From assembly GCA_049647585.1 (NCBI GenBank), contig JBARXY010000008.1:16273-80272 (forward strand): a stretch of 64,000 nucleotides of DNA, in the 5' to 3' direction. The stretch comes from JAGQSZ01 sp049647585 (GTDB lineage: Bacteria; Actinomycetota; Acidimicrobiia; Acidimicrobiales; Microtrichaceae). Below are positions 8,973 to 17,457 of the stretch, one piece after another (within the stretch, counting starts at the first letter, position 1; every line of letters starts with the position of its first letter). The position numbers and the translations under genes are program-made. The notes under the pieces are model-generated. The model ran no database searches, was not told where the DNA came from, and saw nothing but the letters and a program-made list of their open reading frames with translations.

Positions 8973-9052
8973 GCATCTGTATACGGACGGTCCAACCTGA
9001 AACTGGAGTGCATTGGTTCCATCGCACCAGAGCAATGAACCGTTGGGACTAC

Positions 9053-10495
9053 TCAGAAATCGAGGGCCGAAAGTTCGGGATACCAGCCCCTGGACCGCTC
9101 GACCGCTGTGTTCCACCTGTCGCGTTCACCGGCGGTTAAGGGGTCGACGATCTGAGCCGGATTCCAGCTGTCACCGATCTCGTCCCAGGACTTCCAGGTT
9201 CCGACGGCGAGTCCGGCCAGAAAGCCTGCGCCCAGGGCGGTTGCCTCGGTCACCGGCGAGACTTCGATGGTCCGTTGGGTGGCATCGGCCAGAGCCTGCA
9301 CGAAGACGGAGTTTCGTGACATCCCGCCGTCGATCCGGATCGATCCGAGGGTCATGTCGCAGTCCTTCTCGGCCGCTTCGACCAGATCGGCGCCGCGGTT
9401 GGCGACCCCTTCGAGCACCGCCCTCACGATGTGGGGCGCCTGGGTCCCGCGGGTGATTCCCAGGAGCGTCCCTCGTGCTCCGTAGTCCCAGTACGGCGTA
9501 CCCAGGCCCAGGAGCGCCGGGACGTACACGACGCCGTCTGTGGACTCAACGCTTGCGGCGATCGCCTCTGACGACTCCGCATCATGGATCAGTCCTAGGT
9601 CGTCGCGGAGCCATTCGACGTTGGTCCCGGCGGACAGCATGATTGCCTCGACACCCCAGGTGAGTTCGTCGCCGTCGCGCCAGCACACCAGAGGGAACGT
9701 TCCACCCGCGCCCCTGGTATCGAACCTGGGTCGCTCCCGGCCCGTGCAGACATCGAGCATCCCACCGGTCCCGAAGGTGATTTTGGCCATTCCGGGGCGT
9801 ATACAGCCCTGTCCGATCAACGACGCCTGCTGGTCGCCGGCCAGGCCACAGATTGGCGGTGACCCCTCCAGGGCGGTGGCTTCGCCGACACTCCCGGTTG
9901 ATGGGACTACGCGGGGAATCATCGACTCGGGAATGCGCAGACGCTCCATAACCTTGCGGTCGAGTCCCGCTCCGTCGCTGGCAAGCAGTCCCCAGACCCC
10001 TGCGTTGGAATGGTCCGAGACGTGGACTGCGCCGTCGGTCAGTTTCCAGATGAGCCACGAATCAGGGGTACCGAAACACAGGTCGCGCTGGCGCTCGGGG
10101 TCCACTGAATCGAGGATGTTCGCCAGCTTGGTCGCGGACTGGTTGGGGGCCAGGTGGAACCCCTCGGCATTGAGGGTCAAGCAATCGCCAAGGGTTCGTA
10201 GGTCCTGCCAGCCTTGGGCCGGTGCGACCGGAACGCCGGTGGCGCGGTCCCAGACGATCGTGCTCGTGCGCTGGTTGCTGATTCCGACGGCGTCCACCGG
10301 GCCATTGGCTGCGAGAACTTCCCGGGCGCAGTCGAGTGCCTGTTGTGCATAGTGCTCCGCATCGAACTCGACGAGTCCAGCGACCGGAGTATCGGGAAGC
10401 GTGACGCGGCGGACCTCATGGGCAAGAGTTCCGTCGGCACGTAACACGGCTGCCCGGACGCCGCTGGTCCCTACATCTATGACGAGGATGCTCAT
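9053..10495 (-). CDS. FGGY-family carbohydrate kinase, glycerol kinase-like
   Basis: The 480-residue cytosolic kinase starts at ATG 10495, with GGAGAG just upstream. It shows the ASKHA nucleotide-binding pattern VIDVGTSGVRAAV at the N-terminus, the glycerol-kinase-like stretch YWDYGARGTLLGITRGT at about 330-346, and the FGGY C-terminal motif IRIDGGMSRNSVF. Expected reaction: ATP-dependent phosphorylation of glycerol or a related polyol to the 3-phosphate. It is more divergent than the second glycerol kinase in this window (27640-29175), so substrate may differ. The genes upstream in the same direction are a membrane protein, an AGPS-like oxidase and GlpD, which supports glycerol or ether-lipid metabolism. 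Confidence 0.88.
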   Translation of the reverse strand: MSILVIDVGTSGVRAAVLRADGTLAHEVRRVTLPDTPVAGLVEFDAEHYAQQALDCAREVLAANGPVDAVGISNQRTSTIVWDRATGVPVAPAQGWQDLRTLGDCLTLNAEGFHLAPNQSATKLANILDSVDPERQRDLCFGTPDSWLIWKLTDGAVHVSDHSNAGVWGLLASDGAGLDRKVMERLRIPESMIPRVVPSTGSVGEATALEGSPPICGLAGDQQASLIGQGCIRPGMAKITFGTGGMLDVCTGRERPRFDTRGAGGTFPLVCWRDGDELTWGVEAIMLSAGTNVEWLRDDLGLIHDAESSEAIAASVESTDGVVYVPALLGLGTPYWDYGARGTLLGITRGTQAPHIVRAVLEGVANRGADLVEAAEKDCDMTLGSIRIDGGMSRNSVFVQALADATQRTIEVSPVTEATALGAGFLAGLAVGTWKSWDEIGDSWNPAQIVDPLTAGERDRWNTAVERSRGWYPELSALDF

Positions 10496-10511
10496 TCTCT
10501 CTCCAGGTGTT

Positions 10512-10961
10512 TCATGGCTGGGGACCGTTCTGGCTGAGCCAACGCCGAGCGAACGCGCCGCCGAGCATTCCACAGGTTCCCATCAGCAGCGCCAGAAAGG
10601 GGTAGGCGACCCAACTTATGTGCTCGCCTTCGATGAGTCGCTTGATGACCCCGAAGGACTGGGTGAGCGCATAGGCAACCGCCGCCGCACCCGCTGCGTG
10701 GGCCAGCTTGGCTCGTGGTGCGAGTCGAATTACCGCCCAACCCCCGGCTCCGCCTCCCAGCAGGATGAGCAGCCAGAAGATCATCGCCAGGGGAGAGCTG
10801 GCCTCGATCTCGCCGCTGTCTACCAGCAACTGGTTGAGAATTCCCGCTGGGAGAGTGACCACGAGGGTCGTAACGACGCCTCTCCAGAAGGCCTGACCCG
10901 GTTCGAGTTCGGGAAGCATGTTGCCTGTGGGGCCGGGAGCCGACCCCCTGTTGGAACTCAA
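10512..10961 (-). CDS. Small four-TM membrane protein (TIGR04086-like)
   Basis: The 149-residue product has four hydrophobic helices (about 27-50, 60-85, 88-105 and 115-140) with a Gly-rich LLILLGGGAGGWAVI segment. The start is ambiguous: TTG 10961 overlaps the TGA of the upstream oxidase gene in a TTGA junction, which suits coupled translation, while ATG 10919 would shorten it by 14 residues. It lies between the FAD oxidase and the FGGY kinase in one minus-strand run, so it may help move a substrate or hold a complex. No function is established. Confidence 0.75.
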   Translation of the reverse strand: MSSNRGSAPGPTGNMLPELEPGQAFWRGVVTTLVVTLPAGILNQLLVDSGEIEASSPLAMIFWLLILLGGGAGGWAVIRLAPRAKLAHAAGAAAVAYALTQSFGVIKRLIEGEHISWVAYPFLALLMGTCGMLGGAFARRWLSQNGPQP

Positions 10962-12517
10962 CTCGGTCCGCCCGAAAGTTCAATTGCGAAAGGTGAGCTC
11001 ATGCCCATCTTGCCTGGGTTGAGGATTCCATTCGGGTCGAGTGTCGACTTGATCGAATCCAGCACCCCCATACCGGCACCGAGTGCCTCTGCTACGAAGC
11101 GCGATCGGTTGAGTCCGACGCCGTGATGGTGCGAGAGCGAACCGCCGAGCTCGAGGACCTTGCGGGTGCCCACGTCCCAGATCCTGTTGTAGGTGGATTC
11201 TCGCTCGTCCTCGGGTACTTGGGCTGCGAAGGTGAAATAGACACAGGCGCCGTCCGAGTAGCTGTGGCTGCAGTGTGCTGAAGCGGCAAGCACGCCCGGG
11301 ATCTGGCGGATGGCCCCGAGGGCCTCGTCGGTCACGGCCGCCACCTGCGCCCAGCTCGCGGAGACCTCCATCGTGTCGACGACGAACCCCTTGGAAATTA
11401 GTGATTCGAGGGCAGCGACGTTGTTGCGCTCTCTGAACCAGATCGCGACCAGGTCGTCGGATAGGACCTCGCCCCCGGCAGCAGCTGCCTCGGCAGCGAC
11501 CACGTCCATCGATGCGTCGATGATGACCTGATCACCCTCGTCCATGACGATGGCCACGCAGGTCTGGTCGCCGGTTTGGTAGTGGCGATCGGACTCGATC
11601 GCGTCGTACAGGCGGAGCACCGCTGGTCTGGCCCCTCGGCGCATTACCTTTCTGCACCATTCCAGGCCGGTCTCGAAACTCGCAAAGGCGTACGCTGCGA
11701 CCCGCCGCGACTGCGGAGCCGGGTGCACCCGTAGGCGGGCACCTGTGATTACTCCGAGGGTTCCCTCGGAACCCACGAACAGCTGATTTAGGTCCGGACC
11801 AACAGCAGCTCGGGGATGGCCCCCGGTTTGCAGCGTCCGACCGTCGGCCAGCACCACATCGAGGCCGAGGACGATGTCCTCGATCTTGCCGTAGCGGGTC
11901 GAGAGCTGCCCGGCCCCTCGGCAGGCCAACCAGCCGCCAACGGTCGACAGTGCCATCGACTGGGGCCAGTGGCCACCCGTCAGAGAATGGGTGTTGCGCA
12001 GTTCGTTCTCGTAGCGGTCCCCGAATGTCCCAGCCAGAACGTCTGCGACGAGGGACTTGTCGTCGACGTCGCGTATCCCGCTCAGACCGCACATGTCGAG
12101 CACCAGGCCGCCGTAGCGCGGCACCGAAGCTCCGGCGACCCCGGAACGACCGCCAGCTGCGGTGACCGGAATATGAGCGTCGTTACAGACGGCAAGGACA
12201 TCGGCGACCTCGGCCGGAGTCCCGGGGCGTGCGACTGCTGCTCCCCGTTGTGGAATCTGACCCCGTGTGGCCCAGATCATCGCCAGAGGCCACCAGTCAC
12301 GGCTCGCTTCGCCGGTCGTGCGCGGATCGTCGTCGACGATGGAACACACCGAGCGGAGCCTGTTCAGCGTTGATTCGTCGATCTGTGCGGGCGAGTCCCG
12401 GTAGTGCGACGTCGCGCCCGCGGGACCCCCTGACAATTCGATCGGGGCTACTGGAGCGCCGGTGCCGGTGACCGTGTCATCGATGCTGTGTCCCGATGCG
12501 TCGCTTGATTCGTCCAC
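10958..12517 (-). CDS. FAD-linked oxidase, alkyl-dihydroxyacetonephosphate synthase-like
   Basis: The product is 519 residues from GTG 12517, with AGGGGG upstream. A VAO-type FAD-binding domain spans about 75-265 (PVTAAGGRSGVAGASVPRYG, GHWPQSMALSTVGGWLACRG, STRYGKIEDIVLGLDVVLAD). The C-terminal cap ends GGSLSHHHGVGLNRSRF ... LDPNGILNPGK. The GHxP...STxGGW and YGxIEDIV patterns and the histidine cluster match AGPS, which exchanges the acyl group of acyl-DHAP for a fatty alcohol to make ether lipids. Neighbouring GlpD and glycerol kinase-like genes supply or consume the same triose/glycerol phosphates. Assignment to AGPS rather than another D-2-hydroxyacid oxidase of the family is likely but not certain. 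Confidence 0.82.
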   Translation of the reverse strand: MDESSDASGHSIDDTVTGTGAPVAPIELSGGPAGATSHYRDSPAQIDESTLNRLRSVCSIVDDDPRTTGEASRDWWPLAMIWATRGQIPQRGAAVARPGTPAEVADVLAVCNDAHIPVTAAGGRSGVAGASVPRYGGLVLDMCGLSGIRDVDDKSLVADVLAGTFGDRYENELRNTHSLTGGHWPQSMALSTVGGWLACRGAGQLSTRYGKIEDIVLGLDVVLADGRTLQTGGHPRAAVGPDLNQLFVGSEGTLGVITGARLRVHPAPQSRRVAAYAFASFETGLEWCRKVMRRGARPAVLRLYDAIESDRHYQTGDQTCVAIVMDEGDQVIIDASMDVVAAEAAAAGGEVLSDDLVAIWFRERNNVAALESLISKGFVVDTMEVSASWAQVAAVTDEALGAIRQIPGVLAASAHCSHSYSDGACVYFTFAAQVPEDERESTYNRIWDVGTRKVLELGGSLSHHHGVGLNRSRFVAEALGAGMGVLDSIKSTLDPNGILNPGKMGMSSPFAIELSGGPS

Positions 12518-12545
12518 TTTTAGTCCCCCTGGATCCCGCCGGTGC

Positions 12546-14264
12546 TCAGGATTCGATCAGCTCAGCGAGGTGCGTCACTGGAAGTTCGGCCGAAATTCGT
12601 TCGTGTTCGACCGACTTGCGGTACTCGGCGACGCTTGCCCGACGCTGTTCTTCGGTCCAGCCGAGCTCTTCACCGATTATCTCGGCAACCGAGTCGGCCA
12701 CAGCTGCTGAATCGTCACGGCCAAAGATCCGGGCCCTGGTTCGACGAGCCAGCACGTCGTCGACGGAGCCGGCCATTTCATGGCGGACCGCAAAGACTGC
12801 CTCGGCCTTCACATAGGGAAGGTCGGCCACCAGCGGCTCTGCGAGTGATGGATCCTTCTGGATCGCCGCCATTACGACACGGGCCTCGCCGCCGTAGCGG
12901 TTGCCCAGATGTTCCATCAGTTCAGTCGATACGGCCGGGTAGACGCTACGAGCGGTCCCGAGGGTGTCATACCCGGCGGCACCTCTGAGGCGCAGGTTCT
13001 TGGTGACGCTGCGGCCGACCTCCGGAGAGTCGTGATGGGGAAGGACGGTCTTGACGATTTCGTCGACGGTGTCGGCAGCCATCTCGCGGTAGGTGGTGAG
13101 CTTTCCGCCGGTGATCGTGACCAGACCCGAGCGGGACCGCGAAACCTTGTGCCGACGGGAAAGATCTGCAGTTCGGCCGGTGGACGCAGCCTTGACCAGG
13201 GGACGGAGCCCCGCCCAGCTGCCGACGATGTCGGAGGTGAGAATCTGGTTGGTACAAGACCCGTTGATCGCCTTCAACAGATAGGCGATGTCCTCGGGAG
13301 TGCACTGCGGATCATCGAGTGGACCGGTGTAGTCGGTATCCGTTGTACCGATGTAGGTGAGTTCCCCCTGGGGAACCACGAAGACGGACCGCTTGTCCTT
13401 GGGTACGGGGATTACCGCTGCGATCTCGTTGCGGACGAGTGTCCACGGCACCGAGATGTGGATGCCTTTCGCCGGGCGGATGGAATCGGGATGGGTGCCT
13501 TCGTCCTGGGCGCGGACGTCGTCGGACCAGACTCCAGCCGCATTCACCACGGATCGTGTCCGGATGAGGAAGCTCTCGCCGTCGGCCTCAACCTCTACAG
13601 CGTTGATCCGCCCACCGGCGTCCTTCTTGAGTCCCTTCGCCGCAACCCGGTTGGCCACCACTGCACCGTGGTCGAGCGATGCGGTGCGGAGCAGGGTCAC
13701 GACCAGACGTGCATCATCTGCGGCGGCGTCGAAATACAAATAGGACGAGACCAGTCGCGACTCGGGCAGGGTCGGCATGTATTTGAGGGTCTCTGCTTTG
13801 TCCAGACGCTTGTGGCGCTTCCCGATGCGCAGCCCGCCGGTGAGGTCGTATCCCCACATCGCTGCGCCGAGAAGTCGGGCGATCTTGGAAGGGATGATCC
13901 CGTCCTTGCCGAACATGGGGATCAGGAAAGGAAGGACCTTGACCAGGTGTGGAGCGTTCTTCAGGAGCCTCTGGCGTTCGGCCAACGCCTCGTAGACCAG
14001 CCCGACTTCGCCCTGTTGGAGGTAACGCAGCCCGCCGTGGACGAGTTTGGACGACTTTGACGATGTGCCGGAGGCAAAGTCGTCACGTTCGATGAGTGCT
14101 GCTCGAAGACCTCGCGATGCGGCGTCGAGTACGACACCGGCACCGGTGACTCCACCACCGATCACCACCAAGTCAAATTCTTCTTCACGCAATGCTTCGA
14201 GAGATCTTGAGCGGACGAATGGTCTTGGAGTCACGTTCAGGAGTGTAGAACGAGGGGCAGACAC
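12546..14264 (-). CDS. glpD: Aerobic glycerol-3-phosphate dehydrogenase
   Basis: The 572-residue FAD flavoenzyme oxidises glycerol 3-phosphate to dihydroxyacetone phosphate at the membrane face and passes electrons to quinone. The Rossmann FAD motif DLVVIGGGVTGAGVVLDAAS lies at about 31-50, followed by DFASGTSSKSSKLVHGGLRY, a GlpD hallmark. The C-terminal DAO_C domain ends with GWTEEQRRASVAEY. GTG 14264 is the longest start; GTG 14234 is an alternative that leaves more room for the divergent whiB promoter. It is the first gene of the minus-strand glycerol/ether-lipid block, 28 bp upstream of the AGPS-like gene. Length and motifs are normal. Confidence 0.95.
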   Translation of the reverse strand: MSAPRSTLLNVTPRPFVRSRSLEALREEEFDLVVIGGGVTGAGVVLDAASRGLRAALIERDDFASGTSSKSSKLVHGGLRYLQQGEVGLVYEALAERQRLLKNAPHLVKVLPFLIPMFGKDGIIPSKIARLLGAAMWGYDLTGGLRIGKRHKRLDKAETLKYMPTLPESRLVSSYLYFDAAADDARLVVTLLRTASLDHGAVVANRVAAKGLKKDAGGRINAVEVEADGESFLIRTRSVVNAAGVWSDDVRAQDEGTHPDSIRPAKGIHISVPWTLVRNEIAAVIPVPKDKRSVFVVPQGELTYIGTTDTDYTGPLDDPQCTPEDIAYLLKAINGSCTNQILTSDIVGSWAGLRPLVKAASTGRTADLSRRHKVSRSRSGLVTITGGKLTTYREMAADTVDEIVKTVLPHHDSPEVGRSVTKNLRLRGAAGYDTLGTARSVYPAVSTELMEHLGNRYGGEARVVMAAIQKDPSLAEPLVADLPYVKAEAVFAVRHEMAGSVDDVLARRTRARIFGRDDSAAVADSVAEIIGEELGWTEEQRRASVAEYRKSVEHERISAELPVTHLAELIES

Positions 14265-14306
14265 TCACTTGGACACGGGCGGGCTGCACGGGCAGAATCA
14301 CGCCAC

Positions 14307-14585
14307 ATGGACCGCGCGTGGGTACACAGGTCGGCCTGCAAGGGTCTGGATCCAATCATCTTCTATCCCGCAAGTGATGAGGAGGCCGTCGAGGCCAAAG
14401 AGGTCTGTGCCCGCTGTCCGGTGCAAGACGAGTGTCTGGAGCATGCGATCTCCAATCGGGAACACAACGGCGTTTGGGGCGGAGCCACCGAACGGGAGCG
14501 TCAGCGGATCATCCGCAGGCGGCGTCGGATGCGTGCCATGGGATCCAAGGAAGACACAGTCTCCGGAAGCGCGGCAGCTCGTTGA
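14307..14585 (+). CDS. WhiB-family iron-sulfur transcriptional regulator
   Basis: The 92-residue actinobacterial regulator has four cluster-binding cysteines at residues 11, 34, 37 and 43 (C-x22-C-x2-C-x5-C). The G[VI]WGG turn (GVWGGATERERQ) and a basic C-terminal tail (RRRRRMRA) follow. WhiB proteins bind a 4Fe-4S cluster and usually act with the principal sigma factor. The start is ATG 14307, 42 bp from the divergent glpD. Its stop codon overlaps the start of trpD (TGATG), an unusual pairing that suggests co-translation. Which WhiB subgroup it belongs to cannot be decided by eye. Confidence 0.95.
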   Translation: MDRAWVHRSACKGLDPIIFYPASDEEAVEAKEVCARCPVQDECLEHAISNREHNGVWGGATERERQRIIRRRRRMRAMGSKEDTVSGSAAAR

Positions 14586-15658
14586 TGGACGCCTTTGCCA
14601 GGGCAGGCGGCTGGTCCGGGGTTCTGTCGTCGCTGATCGCCGGCGAGGACCTACCTCCTGACTTGGCGGCATCGACGATGGGTCAGATCCTTCGGGGTGA
14701 CTCCACGAACTCCCAGATTGCGGGGTTCTTGGTCGCACTGAAGGCCAAGGGTGAGAACATCGACGAAGTGGCCGGGTTCGTCGACTCGATGATCGATGCG
14801 GCGTCCCCGCTGGTTCTCGACGAGCCCGAGTCGGTGATCGACATTGTCGGTACCGGCGGTTCCGCGGCGCTCGCTGGTCGAGCGTTCAATGTATCGACGA
14901 TGGCATCGATCGTCGCTGCCGGCGCGGGGGCCCGGGTCTGCAAACACGGCAACCGCAAGGCCTCATCGACCTCAGGGTCGACGGACCTGCTGGAAGCCCT
15001 CGGTGTCGCGATCGAACTCGACGGTCCCGGCGTGGCTGCTTGCGTTCGTGAAGCCGGCGTCGGATTCGCGTTCGCACGGATCTTCCACCCGTCGATGCGA
15101 TTTGCCGCACCGGTTCGCAGCGAATTGGGCTTCCCGACGATTTTCAACGTTCTGGGCCCCCTTTCGCATCCCGGGCGGGTCGGACGTCAACTACTCGGAG
15201 TCGCCGACCGCGCGGCGATGGATCTGGTTGCGGGTGTGCTCCAGAAGCGGGGAATGGCTCACGCTTGGATCGTCAACGGCGAAGGTGCTCTCGATGAGCT
15301 GACCACCACCGGTACGAGCAGCGTGATCGAGGTCCGCGACGGTCAACTGCGTCACTTCGAGCTTTCTGCGACCGATCTGGGCCTGGCGCCGGCGACGCTG
15401 GAGGATATCGGCGTCGGTGGACCCTCGGAGAACGCCCGTGTCGCGGAGTCGGTCGTCGCGGGTGACCCAGGACCGCTTCGGGACATGGTGGTGCTGAACG
15501 CCGGGGCCGCGTTGTTCATCTCGGGGATCGCCCCAGACATCGAATCCGGCGTGCGAGCCGCGGAAGCGGCTATCGACAACGGAAACGCAGCCCGCGCGCT
15601 CGGTCGGCTGATTGCGGCCAGCCGGGCCGCTGCGGGTGCCGCCGAGACCGACGGGTAA
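14585..15658 (+). CDS. trpD: Anthranilate phosphoribosyltransferase
   Basis: The 357-residue enzyme of tryptophan synthesis joins anthranilate and PRPP. Family signatures are KHGNRKASSTSGSTDLLEALG (about 125-145), FHPSMRFAAPVRSELG and the metal-binding DELTTTGTS. The PRPP loop, normally GTGGDG, reads GTGGSAALAGRAFNVST here: the Asp is replaced and the loop is about three residues longer, so substrate or metal binding may differ. ATG 14585 overlaps the whiB stop by one base. No other trp gene is present in the window. A related nucleoside-phosphorylase-fold transferase remains an alternative because of the loop change. Confidence 0.87.
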   Translation: MDAFARAGGWSGVLSSLIAGEDLPPDLAASTMGQILRGDSTNSQIAGFLVALKAKGENIDEVAGFVDSMIDAASPLVLDEPESVIDIVGTGGSAALAGRAFNVSTMASIVAAGAGARVCKHGNRKASSTSGSTDLLEALGVAIELDGPGVAACVREAGVGFAFARIFHPSMRFAAPVRSELGFPTIFNVLGPLSHPGRVGRQLLGVADRAAMDLVAGVLQKRGMAHAWIVNGEGALDELTTTGTSSVIEVRDGQLRHFELSATDLGLAPATLEDIGVGGPSENARVAESVVAGDPGPLRDMVVLNAGAALFISGIAPDIESGVRAAEAAIDNGNAARALGRLIAASRAAAGAAETDG

Positions 15659-15667
15659 CATTCCGCC

Positions 15668-15940
15668 ATGGCCACATCGACTCACACGCGCTACCGCTGT
15701 AGCGCCTGTGGAAATCTCACCCGTTTCGAGGTCACTTCCACCCGTAGAACCAAGGCGTTCTACCACTACACGGTGGGAGGGGACCTCTCGATCGAGGACA
15801 CCGACGTGCTTTCCGATGACGTCGAAGAGGTTCTCTGTCGCTGGTGCGGAACTGGTGGATCAGTCGTCGTTGTGGACGATGATCCGGACGCCGGGCCAGA
15901 TGGTGGCCACGACGCTGGTAGCGAACCTGGAGCGAATTAA
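15668..15940 (+). CDS. Small zinc-ribbon protein
   Basis: The 90-residue protein has two CxxC knuckles, Cys11/Cys14 (CSACG) and Cys57/Cys60 (CRWCG), separated by a beta-rich segment, and an acidic Asp/Gly tail. This is a treble-clef or zinc-ribbon fold, probably structural or nucleic-acid binding. It begins 9 bp after trpD. Its TAA stop is immediately followed, in the same frame, by the NYN gene, whose ribosome binding site lies inside this gene's last codons. The two products are therefore probably made together. No named family recognised. Confidence 0.8.
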   Translation: MATSTHTRYRCSACGNLTRFEVTSTRRTKAFYHYTVGGDLSIEDTDVLSDDVEEVLCRWCGTGGSVVVVDDDPDAGPDGGHDAGSEPGAN

Positions 15941-17455
15941 ATCGACGATGACTCGGCCCTGCTGAACGGAGCAGTTGAGCTCGCCATAGCCCGGGCGCGT
16001 CGTGACTCGACAACACCGGGGGCGCTACCCGTACCGAAGCCCCTTCGTCCCCTGATCCGGTTCAAGAAGCTGCCGAGCAAGGCCCTGCGCACGGTGCGCG
16101 AAGTGCTCGACCAGGACGTCGACTTCCGTGAGCGGGTTGCGGCCGGGGTGAACGAAGGTGATCTCGATCGCGCTTCGTGGTTGTTCCTGACTAGGCCCGA
16201 AGGTTGGCTTGAAGAGTACGAACTGCTCGTGGCAGCCCTCGAGGAACAGAAGATCGAGCAGGAATCGAGGTCGGCCGAACGTCGACTTGAACAGCTTGAA
16301 GCCACGTACGGACGCACAAAGCAAGAGCTGGTCGATTCCCGCAGACACGTCAAGTCTCTGGAGAGCAAGTTGGACCACGACAGGGTGGAGATCGCTCGTC
16401 TGGTGGGTCTGAGCGACTCGTTGACCGCTCGGGTTGTCGAACTCGAAGCCGAACGCGGCTCGGTCATCCGGAATTTGAAGACTGCTGAACAGCTGTCGGT
16501 CGAGCGGCTGGCCAGGGTCCGGGCTCTCGAAGCCGAACTTGAGAAGTATGCGGACAAGGTCGAGGCCGTCTCCAAAGATGTACGTGCATCGGTGACAGAG
16601 TCCGGTCCCACGACTGAGTCCGGTTCCGCGACCGGGTCCGGTTCGATGACCGGCCCTGAGTCCACGACCGGGTCCGGTTACAACCGGGGAGGTCCCACAA
16701 GGCCCGGGCCCACAGGTGACGGGCTCGGAGAATCTCGATCAGGAGCGACATCCTCTGGACCGGTCGACGTCGATCCTGTCACAGCATCTTCGTCGATCGC
16801 CGAGGCCATCCGTGCGTTGGCCGACATCGCATCGGCACTGGACAAGGCGGCACTCGCTCTGGGCGCCACCTCCGACAACACCCAGGTCTCGACCCCGGCA
16901 CAGAGTCCGACCCGTGCCTCAGCACGGGTTTCGGACATTGATGCCCAGGATCCAAATGGTCCATCGTTGGTCACTTCGGGTTCACGTCCGGCGCGACGGT
17001 CACCCCTTCGTCTACTCCGTGGCGCTCTAGAAGGATCCCGGGCCGGCATAGAGCAGATCCTCACCACGCCCGGAGTTGTGGTCTACGTCGACGGTTACAA
17101 CGTTTCGATGGAGGCATGGCCTTCGCTCAACGGGGCTGCCCAGCGACAGTCGTTGATCGACATGCTCGGTTCGATCGCGGCGCGCACCCGGGCCGAGATC
17201 CATGCGGTCTTCGACGGGGACAACGACGGGCGTAGGCCCAGCGTTTCGAGTCCTTTGCCCGTGAGAGTTCACTTCAGTCATGCCGACATAGAGGCTGACG
17301 ACCAGATCCTGGGCTACGTCGCGGATCTGGCGCCGAACCGCCCGGTGCTCGTCATCAGTTCGGACAATCGGGTCCGCACGGGGGCAATGCGCCTGGGCGC
17401 CAACACGATCACGTCCTCGGATCTATTGGCATTCGCACGCGGAACTGCGAGCTGA
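15941..17455 (+). CDS. NYN-domain (PIN-like) RNase with coiled-coil N-terminus, apparent AUC start
   Basis: The frame encodes about 504 residues if read from ATC 15941. The N-terminus continues as LRPLIRFKKLPSKALRTVREV, conserved-looking sequence upstream of the first GTG (16094, residue 52). A coiled coil runs from about 105 to 215, then a Ser/Thr/Gly-rich repeat linker (about 220-260). The C-terminal NYN domain begins near residue 375 (VVVYVDGYNVSMEAW) and continues FDGDNDGRR, DADIEADDQILGYV-like and VISSDNRVR acidic motifs typical of PIN-fold RNases. A GGAG at 15929-15932 is spaced 8 nt from ATC 15941 and no ATG, GTG or TTG lies between the preceding in-frame TAA and residue 52. Function is likely RNA processing or decay. 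Confidence 0.85.
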   Translation: MDDDSALLNGAVELAIARARRDSTTPGALPVPKPLRPLIRFKKLPSKALRTVREVLDQDVDFRERVAAGVNEGDLDRASWLFLTRPEGWLEEYELLVAALEEQKIEQESRSAERRLEQLEATYGRTKQELVDSRRHVKSLESKLDHDRVEIARLVGLSDSLTARVVELEAERGSVIRNLKTAEQLSVERLARVRALEAELEKYADKVEAVSKDVRASVTESGPTTESGSATGSGSMTGPESTTGSGYNRGGPTRPGPTGDGLGESRSGATSSGPVDVDPVTASSSIAEAIRALADIASALDKAALALGATSDNTQVSTPAQSPTRASARVSDIDAQDPNGPSLVTSGSRPARRSPLRLLRGALEGSRAGIEQILTTPGVVVYVDGYNVSMEAWPSLNGAAQRQSLIDMLGSIAARTRAEIHAVFDGDNDGRRPSVSSPLPVRVHFSHADIEADDQILGYVADLAPNRPVLVISSDNRVRTGAMRLGANTITSSDLLAFARGTAS

Positions 17456-17457
17456 GC

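Noticed and set aside
12909..14060. 383-codon open frame on the plus strand
   Set aside because: Antisense to glpD, with no recognisable domain.
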